DNA of 17,080 nucleotides, from the NCBI GenBank assembly GCA_024642645.1, contig JAHEAS010000007.1:1-17080 (forward strand), read 5' to 3'. The position numbers were made by a program, and so were the translations under genes. Shown piece after piece: positions 1 through 7,789 of the stretch (the stretch's first letter is position 1; each line of letters opens with the position of its first letter). This stretch comes from Saprospirales bacterium. Lineage in GTDB: Bacteria > Bacteroidota > Bacteroidia > Chitinophagales > Saprospiraceae. A model generated the notes under the pieces. It was not told the DNA's origin. It did no database searches and saw nothing but the letters and a program-made list of their open reading frames with translations.

Positions 1-68
1 AATTGTGCATCGGTCGTGGGCAGCCAGGCAAGAAAGGAGGTAATCAGTAATGGAAAAAGTTTTTTCAT
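1..68 (-). CDS. N-terminus of a secreted protein (cut by the window edge)
   Basis: Reading leftward from the ATG at 68-66, 22 codons and two further bases remain in the window. They encode MKKLFPLLI followed by TSFLAWLPTTDAQ: a lysine-rich start, a hydrophobic core and a TDA/Q junction, which is a textbook Sec signal peptide. An in-frame TAA lies nine codons upstream, with no other ATG between, so this start is well supported. The gene lies downstream of the large adhesin on the same strand but is separated from it by the hairpin at 223-275, so it probably has its own transcription start. The mature protein lies outside the window, so no function can be given. Confidence 0.72.
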   Translation of the reverse strand, partial: MKKLFPLLITSFLAWLPTTDAQ

Positions 69-131
69 GTCTTGCGGTTGAGGATGGTTTCTTTAATCGA
101 TTTTTGGATTGGGGCCAAATCTGAAACTCAT

Positions 132-175
132 CCCGAAGGCCCTTCCCCCACGTTTGGAGGAAGAACAATTTCGGG
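132..175. promoter_or_regulatory. Imperfect stem-loop in the leader of the left-edge gene
   Basis: CCCGAA (132-137) pairs with TTCGGG (170-175), and inside it CTTCC (142-146) pairs with GGAAG (159-163) around a 12-base loop. On the plus strand the outer arm is followed by TTTTA. On the minus strand the structure lies 64-107 bases upstream of the ATG at 68 and could be part of that gene's 5' leader. A separate short dyad, GAAGG-C-CCTTC (135-145), competes with this fold. It could be a weak terminator, a leader structure or chance. Confidence 0.25.
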
Positions 176-193
176 TTTTATAGTGGGCATGCT

Positions 194-210
194 GTTCTGT
201 TTTACAGAAC
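194..210. repeat. 7-bp perfect inverted repeat
   Basis: GTTCTGT (194-200) and ACAGAAC (204-210) pair perfectly around a TTT loop. The hairpin sits next to the stronger terminator at 223-275. In the leftward direction it follows the T-rich stretch that ends that terminator. It may reinforce termination or be an operator-like dyad; no protein partner can be inferred. Confidence 0.35.
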
Positions 211-275
211 AATAAAAAACATGCAACTGACAGCTTCTCCCTTTTTTAGAGAGAAAGACTGTCAGTTGCTTTTTT
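211..275. terminator. Bidirectional intrinsic terminator
   Basis: GCAACTGACAG (223-233) is the exact reverse complement of CTGTCAGTTGC (259-269), an 11-bp stem. The inner CTTCTC and GAGAAAG segments can extend it with bulges. Rightward, the stem is followed directly by TTTTTT (270-275). Leftward, the minus strand continues as AT and then GTTTTTTATT (220-211). The hairpin starts 12 bases past the TAA of the adhesin gene, so it most likely ends that transcript. The T-run on the other side would also stop rightward transcription. Confidence 0.85.
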
Positions 276-286
276 ACAAAGTAATT

Positions 287-3200
287 TTAATCAACTAAAA
301 TCATCTTCTTAACAGCCTGGAAATCGGCCGTTTTGAGTTGGTAGAAAAATACGCCAGTAGCTGGTAGGTCACTACGCTCAATCATGAACTGGTGGTAACC
401 TGATGTAAAATTGCCTTCGAGCACCTTCAATGTTTTACCAGCTGCATCGGTGATGGTCAATGCTGCATGGTCAGCAGTCGGCAGGTTGAAGCCGATAGCG
501 GTGCGGGTGCTGAATGGGTTCGGACGGTTCTGGTGCAAGGCAAAATGGCCGATGACCTGCTCGCCTGTTGCAGTAAAGCTCTCGAACACGATATCAACAC
601 CGATGACATCGCCAGTAGCTGTGGCCACCTCTTGCATTACCATGTCGGCAGATGTAGAAAGCAGGTCGCTTAGTACGCCACTGCCCTTCGCTTTGAAATG
701 CAGGGTAAACAGGTTCTCGCCATTTTCCATCGTCACGGCATCGAGATTGTACCAGCTTGCGGCCAGTTTGCCCTCAGCTACCATGGAGTTGTTGAAAATG
801 ATGCTGGCAAGTTCATTGCCGGAGGCACCAACAAACTCTAACACAGATGGGTCAAAGTTGAAAGTAGTCTGCATCGAGTAGATGCCAGTAAAGCCATTTG
901 ACTTGAAGTTAACAGCAATATCTTGACCCTCGGTCACGGCTGCATCAGACACTTGGAGATTCAAGTTACTGCTACGCTCACCCGTATCGCCACCAAAGTT
1001 GGTAACGCCGTTAGCAAAAGGAGCGGATACGTCACCCGTCTTGATACCGTAGAAGTTGGCGTTCGTGATGTTGCCGGTGATGTTCGTGTAGGAAATCGTT
1101 TCATCAAAACCACCAACAAATGGGTCAGCAGGAAGTGCTGGTACTGTAGGAACAAACCTCCAAGAGGTGTTGCCGACTACTGGTGTGTTGTTGATGGCAA
1201 TCTGCTGAATTAAAGCAGCGTCAAAAGCAGTTACGGCATTGTTGCCGTTTGCGTCAGCAGCTATTTTCTGATAAGGCGTAACCGGACCGGTGCAAGCACC
1301 TGGGAGTGGCAAGCCAATCGAGTAGTAGTGTGCACAAAGGGCATCCAATGTAGATACGCCGTTGTTCCAGTTGATATCCTTGCTAGGCTCAACTGTGATG
1401 TTGCTGCCAGAAGGAACGTTGAAACTGAATGCACCTGGCGCATTCGGAATTGTTCCGCTCACACTGCCGAAGTAGTCAACATCTGCCAAGTGAACTTGAC
1501 CATTACCACTGTTTACATGCTGTACCAGTGTACCTGATACTTGATACAGGGTACCTGGGTCAATGATGCTAATGGTGCCAGACAGACCAAGTGATGGCGT
1601 AATGCCGGAAGGAGTTCCGACTTCAACCACATTCACAAGTATTGGCGTAGAAGAACCAGTAGTACCTATCAGGTTCACACGAACGTTGAAAGCTACCGTA
1701 CCTGAAGGCAAGTTGACAGGTCCACCAATCCAGCTAACGTCCACGTGGGTCGGGCCAGTGATTGGGAACAACATGCCAGCCAATGATGGGTGGATACCTT
1801 CAATGGCGTTCACCGTGGCGACTGTGCCTGCTGAGATGTCAATATCAAGCTCAAAAGAAATGATATTGTTGAAATTGGTCACAGTCACTGGTACCAGAAC
1901 TGTATTACCGGTTGCACCAGCTGCATCGCCAGCATCAAACATGACACCGCCAAGCACCGTCACTATTGCCGAGCAGGAGTTGGTGTTGCCCGATGGGTCA
2001 GTTACTGTTAGAGTCACGTTGTTGGCACCGATATTTGCAATGGTGAAAGTATTCGGTGTCACCACCATGCTGGTAATGCTGCAGTTGTCGTAGCTGCCAT
2101 TGTTGATGCTGGCAGGTGTAACGATTGCTGTACCAGAGTTGTCCAACTGAACGGTAGCATTTTGGCAAATGGCCGTTGGGTTTTGGCTATCAGTTACCGT
2201 CAGTGCAATGGTGTGGATGTTTGTGTTGCCACACTCGTCCGTCACTGTAAAAGTAATGGTGTAGCTGCCTGGTGAATAGAATCCAGATGCATCAAAGGTG
2301 CCGTTGCCCTTGCCATAATTAGCAAGTGCATCATTCGTGATCGTCAGGTCATCAAAGTTGCTGCAAGCATCGCTGATGAAGTTAGTCAGGTTAAGGTCAA
2401 CCAATGGGTTGCAGACACCATTTTGCGCCAACACGTTCTTGGTTGTTGGATAATTTACAACCGGTGCTGTGATGTCCCTAGTCTCTATGATTTGAACTTG
2501 TTTTGCCGCTGCATTGCCACAGTTATCAGACAAATTCCAAACACGGGCTACACAGAACTTGCGCTCGCAGCCGTCAATTGGGACTGGCATGTCGTTGTTG
2601 TAAAACAAGAAGTTGGTGACGACGGTGGTGGCTGGGCCGAAGAGGCCATCAGTAGTATTTTGTACGAATGCAAAGCTATCACCATTAAATACTGGAATTA
2701 TAGCACGTCCACTTTGAGCGGGTAATCCTCCAAATCCAGTTTCGACCAAAGGAACAAAATTGATTACACCGTTGATAGCATAGCCAAATGGGTCGAAAAA
2801 CGGACTAAAATCAGTAGTGTTATAATCCCAATCGAATACGATAAAGCCATTTGCTGGTATGCTTGCAAATGTAAAAGTTGCATCGAGAGAACCAGAATTG
2901 CTATTGTCGCTTACCAGCGTAACCATATCTGTGGTACTAGTAACCGAGCTATTCCCAGGTGCAGAAGCCGCCCATGATGAGAAATTGTAAGCACTTCCTT
3001 CTCCGTGGTTAATGAAATCCTTGTAAGCATGAAAATCTGCAAAAGTAGCTTGTGGCGTATCACAATTGTCGGCCTCATCGGTTACGTCACCAGAAAGAGA
3101 AAGGTCTTGTGGCTGCGTTACATAGCATACCTCCAATCCCCAGCTCACGAGTGCACCTCCATCGAAGTTGGCGTTATCTGTAATACGCAAAGTCCAAGTT

Positions 3201-6200
3201 CCATTGACCATTTGACCATCAAAAGCTGACAAACTATTGGATGGCTGGAAGGTTTGTCCTAGGTTCAAAAGTCCGCAGTTCAGTGCGTTCATAGCCTCGT
3301 CGTCTAGGCTAAGGTTGATGTCATCCACATTTCCACAAGCATTGAAGTTGCCTATGAGAATTGGAGTGCCGAGTGGGCTAATCAGTTCTACCTGAAGGTC
3401 GCCTACCCAAGTGTGCTCAATCTTCAGATTGGTCACATTGAGGTCCATGATTTTACCGTTGCTAGGTACGTTGATGTTCAGCGATGCCAAGTAAACACCG
3501 GAGCTGAGTGGAGAAATCGCAAGCGGCAACCCTGCACTAGCTGGAAAGCTATTACAGAATTGGTTCGCTACTGTGTAAGAACCAGGGCAGTCAAGTACAA
3601 CGTCAGCCGGTGCAGTGAACGTTCGGATAGTTGTATCTTCTACTGTGATAGTTTGTACACAGGAAGAAGTATTGCCGTAGTTGTCTTCAGCTGTCCAAGT
3701 ACGCAGGATTTCATAAGTACCTACACAAACTACATTAAGTGGGTCGATGAAATCAACGGGTGCCAAAATCGTAGGCGTTGGGCAGTTGTCAGTAGCCGTA
3801 GCTGAACCTGTATTCGTAGGAGTGAGGTCATCGCTGCACTGAACTGTCAAATTTGATGGGCAAGTGATGACTGGGTCTTCAGTGTCTTCGATGGTGATGG
3901 TACTGGTACAGATAGCAGAGTTACCATGACAGTCAAAGACCCTTGCAGAGACGTTATTAACGCCAACTTCCGTGCAATCGAAATTGTAAGAAGGTGCGTA
4001 TCCAGAACCATTGACGGAAATTTCACTAGGCAAGAACAAGCCACAGCAAACATCGAAGCTGGTCAGGGTAGTCTGAATGGCAAATACTTCTACTTCACCA
4101 TTTGACTGCAATGCAACTGTAAGGTTTTGGCAAGTAGCCACTGGTGGCACGTTGTCCTGAACCGTAACGGTTGTCATACAGCTATTCATGTTTCCCGAAC
4201 CATCGGTAGCAGTCAAAGTCACTGGATTGCTTCCAATATTTCCACAATTAAATGTGTTTGGGGAAACACTCATGGTAAAGCTACAGTTATCGAAGCTGCC
4301 ACCATTTACCATCGCCGGAGTAAGCGTTCCATTGCCTGAGTTGTTCAATTGAACTATAGCTGGCTGACATACTGCGGTAGGATTGGTATTGTCCTGAACA
4401 GTCACCGTTGTCGAAACTACATGTGAGTTTCCAGTAGTACCGTCGCCTGCATCCATTACCCGGAGCCAAACCGTTTCTGGGTTTGGTACTGCAAGGTCTG
4501 CGCAAGTAAATGTCACACCAGTTTGGCTGAAACCAGTAGTAGATGAAGTCCTTGAAATCTCGTATTTCACAATGCCGCAGTTGTCACTGCTGCCATTGTT
4601 GATATTTGCAGGCGTTACAAGCACAGAGCCTGCACTAGGTGTGGCGCTAAGTACCGCAACAAAAGGCATTGCAACAGCTACCGGTGGTGTTACGTCACGA
4701 ACTTTTACAGTAGCCGTACAGAAGTTCGGGTTACCGTTGAAATCACCTACCCGAAGTTCAACGATGTTGTTGCCAACCTCAGAACAATTAAAATTGACAG
4801 GAACGCCAATTGGCTGAAATGGACCAGAAGTTCCTTTGCGGATACGAAGGTTCAAGCTGCCAGAAGCGGTACAGTTGTCAAAGCTGCCATTGTTGATTTG
4901 CGTAGCAAAAACATCAACATTTGTAGGAGCTGGCCCTGCTGGCAAGTTCAAATCAACAGTAATGTTCTGGCACTGTGGCGTTGGTGGCAAATTATCCTGA
5001 ACAGTAATAGTCGCATTGCAAATTGTTGAATTGTTGCCACCACCGTCCAATACCCTAAACTGAACTGGATGTGGTCCTTGGTCGGCACAAGTGTAGGTCA
5101 AAGATGGAAGCCAAGGGCTACCTGCTGGTGGATCAGGACGGATTTGGTAGGTAGTCACTCCGCAGTTATCAGTACTTCCATTGTTCAATTGAATGGCATT
5201 TACAGTCACCATGCCATTTGCAGCAAGATCAACTGTGATGTTTTGGCAAATTGCTACTGGATTGATATTGTCAGCAACAGTCAAAGTGACAGTATGCGTA
5301 CCAGTATTTATGCCATCGAAAGCACTAAAGACAACAGTGTACTGTCCAACCGGGTAATTACCACTGGCATTGTTACCAGCCTGCACCCCTACGAATGGCG
5401 ATGGGCCACCAGTGTTGGCAGTAACCGTGAAGGTATAGTCAAGCATTGGGTCGCAGTTGTCAGTGGCAGTCCGAATGAGATTTACTGGCGCCACGCATGT
5501 CACCGTACCTACGTTTAAGATGCTGGTTGGAGTGCCAAACGAAGGCGCAGTCGTATCATTCACCGTAACCGTAAAACTTAGAACTGTCGTATTCACTCCG
5601 TCAAAAGCAGTGTAGGTTACCGTAGTCACACCTTTATTAAAGGTAAATGGCAATGCCACGCCTGTCGGGTTTTGAGCAGGTAGTGTTGTGGCACCAGACA
5701 TCTGAATGGTATAAATAAGGCCTGGAGGAAACATCAGTGCACAGTTGTCAGATGCTATCGGATGTAGCCCGCCATTCCAAGTAACAGAAGCCTGGCAAGA
5801 ACCATTCGCCGAAACCGTCTGATTTGGCAGCGTCGAAGGCGTGATTGTTGGTACTTGGCTATCCGTTACAGTCACGGTAGTATTATGGACTTGGTTTGGT
5901 GTGCCGTGGCTGTCAACCAAAGTGTAGGTGATTGTGGTAGTACCCACATTGTAAATGCCGTTAGCACTGTTTGAACCAGACCCAGGTGTCGTCGCTGAGC
6001 GGACCCAAGTCAATGTATATGAGCTAGGGCAGTTGTCAGTTACTACAGGTGTTAACGAGTTCACCACTGCTGCGCATGCCGACGGGTCGGCTGGCACGGT
6101 GACGTTCGCTGGCCATGCTACCAATGGTGGTGCATTGTCTAGAATGTTCACTGTGAACAGTACAGCGTTGCTTTGACCAAACGGTCCTTCAATCGTCACG

Positions 6201-6577
6201 AAGACAGGTACCAAAAGGCCTACATTCGTGCAATTGTAGTTTGTTGGTGGAAATGGAACAGTTCCATTGACATCGAACCAGATTTCAATGTTCCCCCCTG
6301 GGCAGTTTGGACTGCTCACGTAAGGAATAAATACGTTGCTGTTCAATGTAGTATTCCCATTTGCTCCCAGATACAAATTGACATTTGTGCCAATTGGGGT
6401 CGCAATATTGCACTGTTGAGCAAAAAGCGACTGGAATGAGAAACAACAAAGTAGTAATGCAACTACTTTCACCATCAAACGGGTCTTCATTTCATTTGGC
6501 AGGGGGGAAGCCTTGAAAACCTGTTCGTGGGACGAAAAGCGGTCTCGACATTCCGCTTGAGTGTTAAAATTTTGCAT
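287..6577 (-). CDS. Giant secreted HYR-repeat adhesin with P domain, cohesin/dockerin-like modules and T9SS tail
   Basis: 2096 codons from the ATG at 6577. A second ATG at 6490 (residue 30) begins a classic signal peptide (KTRLMVKVVALLLCCFSF, then QSLFA/QQ) and may be the true start. Modules by residue: unassigned 57-151; nine HYR/Ig-like repeats 152-985, each closing with a D(T/N)xxP linker and most with a DNC motif; a tenth HYR module 986-1372 interrupted by a proprotein-convertase P domain (about 1015-1157, with HTWVGDLQVEL and NGTWTLRITDNA) and by an unrecognised beta-rich insert (about 1184-1335); two more HYR modules 1373-1544; cohesin-like 1545-1675; dockerin-like Ca loops at D1734-D1745 and D1775-D1786; second cohesin-like 1858-2007; T9SS type A sorting domain 2008-2096 (NRPNPFS, ending KKMILVD). 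Such proteins are exported by Sec and T9SS and attached to or released from the cell surface. Adhesion or matrix binding is inferred from family knowledge. No catalytic domain is visible. Confidence 0.93.
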   Translation of the reverse strand: MQNFNTQAECRDRFSSHEQVFKASPLPNEMKTRLMVKVVALLLCCFSFQSLFAQQCNIATPIGTNVNLYLGANGNTTLNSNVFIPYVSSPNCPGGNIEIWFDVNGTVPFPPTNYNCTNVGLLVPVFVTIEGPFGQSNAVLFTVNILDNAPPLVAWPANVTVPADPSACAAVVNSLTPVVTDNCPSSYTLTWVRSATTPGSGSNSANGIYNVGTTTITYTLVDSHGTPNQVHNTTVTVTDSQVPTITPSTLPNQTVSANGSCQASVTWNGGLHPIASDNCALMFPPGLIYTIQMSGATTLPAQNPTGVALPFTFNKGVTTVTYTAFDGVNTTVLSFTVTVNDTTAPSFGTPTSILNVGTVTCVAPVNLIRTATDNCDPMLDYTFTVTANTGGPSPFVGVQAGNNASGNYPVGQYTVVFSAFDGINTGTHTVTLTVADNINPVAICQNITVDLAANGMVTVNAIQLNNGSTDNCGVTTYQIRPDPPAGSPWLPSLTYTCADQGPHPVQFRVLDGGGNNSTICNATITVQDNLPPTPQCQNITVDLNLPAGPAPTNVDVFATQINNGSFDNCTASGSLNLRIRKGTSGPFQPIGVPVNFNCSEVGNNIVELRVGDFNGNPNFCTATVKVRDVTPPVAVAMPFVAVLSATPSAGSVLVTPANINNGSSDNCGIVKYEISRTSSTTGFSQTGVTFTCADLAVPNPETVWLRVMDAGDGTTGNSHVVSTTVTVQDNTNPTAVCQPAIVQLNNSGNGTLTPAMVNGGSFDNCSFTMSVSPNTFNCGNIGSNPVTLTATDGSGNMNSCMTTVTVQDNVPPVATCQNLTVALQSNGEVEVFAIQTTLTSFDVCCGLFLPSEISVNGSGYAPSYNFDCTEVGVNNVSARVFDCHGNSAICTSTITIEDTEDPVITCPSNLTVQCSDDLTPTNTGSATATDNCPTPTILAPVDFIDPLNVVCVGTYEILRTWTAEDNYGNTSSCVQTITVEDTTIRTFTAPADVVLDCPGSYTVANQFCNSFPASAGLPLAISPLSSGVYLASLNINVPSNGKIMDLNVTNLKIEHTWVGDLQVELISPLGTPILIGNFNACGNVDDINLSLDDEAMNALNCGLLNLGQTFQPSNSLSAFDGQMVNGTWTLRITDNANFDGGALVSWGLEVCYVTQPQDLSLSGDVTDEADNCDTPQATFADFHAYKDFINHGEGSAYNFSSWAASAPGNSSVTSTTDMVTLVSDNSNSGSLDATFTFASIPANGFIVFDWDYNTTDFSPFFDPFGYAINGVINFVPLVETGFGGLPAQSGRAIIPVFNGDSFAFVQNTTDGLFGPATTVVTNFLFYNNDMPVPIDGCERKFCVARVWNLSDNCGNAAAKQVQIIETRDITAPVVNYPTTKNVLAQNGVCNPLVDLNLTNFISDACSNFDDLTITNDALANYGKGNGTFDASGFYSPGSYTITFTVTDECGNTNIHTIALTVTDSQNPTAICQNATVQLDNSGTAIVTPASINNGSYDNCSITSMVVTPNTFTIANIGANNVTLTVTDPSGNTNSCSAIVTVLGGVMFDAGDAAGATGNTVLVPVTVTNFNNIISFELDIDISAGTVATVNAIEGIHPSLAGMLFPITGPTHVDVSWIGGPVNLPSGTVAFNVRVNLIGTTGSSTPILVNVVEVGTPSGITPSLGLSGTISIIDPGTLYQVSGTLVQHVNSGNGQVHLADVDYFGSVSGTIPNAPGAFSFNVPSGSNITVEPSKDINWNNGVSTLDALCAHYYSIGLPLPGACTGPVTPYQKIAADANGNNAVTAFDAALIQQIAINNTPVVGNTSWRFVPTVPALPADPFVGGFDETISYTNITGNITNANFYGIKTGDVSAPFANGVTNFGGDTGERSSNLNLQVSDAAVTEGQDIAVNFKSNGFTGIYSMQTTFNFDPSVLEFVGASGNELASIIFNNSMVAEGKLAASWYNLDAVTMENGENLFTLHFKAKGSGVLSDLLSTSADMVMQEVATATGDVIGVDIVFESFTATGEQVIGHFALHQNRPNPFSTRTAIGFNLPTADHAALTITDAAGKTLKVLEGNFTSGYHQFMIERSDLPATGVFFYQLKTADFQAVKKMILVD

Positions 6578-6600
6578 AGTAGTAGGCTTAGTTTAGTTAA

Positions 6601-6891
6601 TTAAAATATTTGCCTTGGGGTCAGGGATAAACCTGTCCGCAGTTGAAAATCCAAATTTATTTGGCCAACCTGGCTAAAGCAATCAAGTTTGCAAGCCAAA
6701 ATGTCCATGAGTAAATCTTGTATTTTTTGCTTTTTGAAAAACGGGAAACAGTCAGAAATGTAGTTCAATACTACTTCGTCAAATAGTGGTGCGGGGGGAC
6801 CGTCCAACAACTGGTAAGATGTGTATTCTTTGTAAATCGGCTTAAGGTAACGTTGGTTTCTATGTTCAAAGCATTGTATCGTGGCGGGCAC
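6601..6891 (-). CDS. Doubtful small ORF upstream of the adhesin (GTG start)
   Basis: A 96-codon open frame begins with GTG at 6891 and ends with TAA 23 bases before the adhesin ATG. The product (starting MPATIQCFEHRNQ, ending LSLTPRQIF) has mixed hydrophobic and charged stretches, no signal peptide and no motif I recognise. It is co-directional with the adhesin. Against it: a GTG start, no recognisable family, AT-rich surroundings and a strong promoter candidate inside the frame. It may be a decayed gene or an accidental frame. Confidence 0.22.
   Translation of the reverse strand: MPATIQCFEHRNQRYLKPIYKEYTSYQLLDGPPAPLFDEVVLNYISDCFPFFKKQKIQDLLMDILACKLDCFSQVGQINLDFQLRTGLSLTPRQIF
6652..6682 (-). 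promoter_or_regulatory. Candidate Bacteroidota promoter for the adhesin gene
   Basis: On the minus strand TAAATTTG (6659-6652) matches the -7 consensus TAnnTTTG exactly. Twenty bases upstream is ATTG (6683-6680), a close match to the -33 TTTG. The start point would fall near 6645, giving a leader of about 70 bases to the ATG at 6577 or about 155 to the one at 6490. It lies inside the doubtful 96-codon frame, which argues against that frame being a gene. Confidence 0.5.
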
Positions 6892-7308
6892 TGCAAAAAT
6901 GACTCGCAGCCCTTACTCTATTGTTCACAGGAGTTCGTTTTTCCGAACTAGTATAATTTCACGTTGCAAATGTAAATGGTATTTATCCATAAAACATCCC
7001 TATGTTTAGGTATTATTAAATTACTGTCAATTAAAATTAGTTAAAATAAAATGTTTTGCAACTAATTGACTGCCAGCGTTTTAAAGAATAATATTATTAC
7101 AAAAAGACATTCAAAGGCATTTTATTCCTTTCACTAAAAATTTAGAAAACTACTCATTGCCTTGGTGTTCAGAGGTATTAAATACCAAAACAAACCTCGA
7201 AACAGTTTCTCAAAAAATAGCTACCTATTATTCCTACGTTGGTTTTCAGAAAAGGCTTACTTTCACCAAGTTTTTTTTCAAAATAATTCACCAAACAGGT
7301 AAAAAACA
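6892..7308. other. AT-rich non-coding gap between divergent genes
   Basis: About 417 bases, rich in A/T runs, separate the leftward adhesin region from the rightward TerB-like gene. I see no RNA gene, repeat array or convincing hairpin. Short frames across 7157-7339 lack a normal start and a plausible composition. The stretch probably holds the promoter for the gene at 7309, but no clear TAnnTTTG box was found on the plus strand close to it. Confidence 0.6.
6967..6974 (-). promoter_or_regulatory. Isolated -7 promoter-like box
   Basis: TACATTTG on the minus strand fits TAnnTTTG perfectly, but the -33 position only offers a T-rich TGTTTTATG segment. If used, it would give a transcript covering the small GTG frame and the adhesin. 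In AT-rich DNA such a match can be accidental. Confidence 0.25.
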
Positions 7309-7734
7309 ATGGATTTCGGCTCCCCCAAACATGAATTAGCGCTGAAACAGTTTATCATTGCCATGATTGTGCAAGAAGCACAGGCCGATCAGGATTTCTC
7401 AATACTCGAAAAAAAATACCTGACCTATGCCGGCAAAACACTTGGACTTTCAGACACTGACGTGGCAGCCATTAGGCTCAACCCCAAAGCCTTCGAGATA
7501 GCCCCGCCACCAAACGAGCAAGAGCGAATGAACGTCCTGTACTACCTACTCTTCATGATGCGAGCAGATAACAACATCAGCAAAGAAGAAGAAAACATGT
7601 GTCACCATATCGGATTTCGGCTCGGATTTCGGCGAGATATGATTTCCGACCTCATCAACGTCATGCGAGAGTGTCTTGACAAAGAAATCCCACCAAACGC
7701 AATGTTGGAGCTTATCAGAGCCTATTTGAACTAG
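7309..7734 (+). CDS. TerB-like small helical protein
   Basis: 141 codons starting at the ATG at 7309 after an A-rich leader. The protein is soluble and all-helical in appearance, with no signal peptide. Two acidic TerB-style motifs are visible: AQADQDFSILEKKYL (residues 24-38) and MRADNNISKEEENM (84-97), each an alanine-aspartate pair followed by acidic residues, as in the two halves of TerB/DjlA-like metal-binding folds. Between them is a conserved-looking segment (LGLSDTDV, then P-rich linker and ERMNVLYYLLFMM). The length of about 140 residues suits the family. Such proteins are often annotated as tellurite-resistance TerB, but the cellular role of Bacteroidota versions is not established. 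It is followed by the propeller gene 55 bases later; shared transcription is possible but not shown. Confidence 0.7.
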   Translation: MDFGSPKHELALKQFIIAMIVQEAQADQDFSILEKKYLTYAGKTLGLSDTDVAAIRLNPKAFEIAPPPNEQERMNVLYYLLFMMRADNNISKEEENMCHHIGFRLGFRRDMISDLINVMRECLDKEIPPNAMLELIRAYLN

Positions 7735-7755
7735 GCGCCTTCAAATTTAGAAATC

Positions 7756-7763
7756 TATTTTTG
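7756..7763 (+). promoter_or_regulatory. Candidate -7 box upstream of the propeller gene
   Basis: TATTTTTG fits TAnnTTTG exactly and lies 26 bases before the ATG at 7790. The nearest TTTG upstream (7725-7728) is 27 bases away rather than about 20, so the -33 element is weak. It would allow the propeller and chitobiase-like genes to be transcribed apart from the TerB-like gene. Confidence 0.33.
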
Positions 7764-7789
7764 AATCATTCAAAACACGAATTTCAACA

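Noticed and set aside
411..881. 156-codon plus-strand frame within the adhesin gene
   Set aside because: It is antisense to the T9SS tail and cohesin-like region. Its composition is that of a mirrored coding strand, with no motif or signal.
1563..2093. 176-codon plus-strand frame
   Set aside because: Antisense shadow of the cohesin-like and last HYR modules, which are clearly coding on the other strand.
287..6577. Repeated short strings such as GCAGTTGTC across the adhesin gene, resembling a dispersed DNA repeat
   Set aside because: They encode the recurring DNC motif of HYR modules on the minus strand, so protein repetition explains them. No regular spacers of a CRISPR type are present.
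7157..7339. 60-codon plus-strand frame before the TerB-like gene
   Set aside because: No normal start codon, low-complexity AT-rich composition, and it overlaps the supported start at 7309 in another frame.
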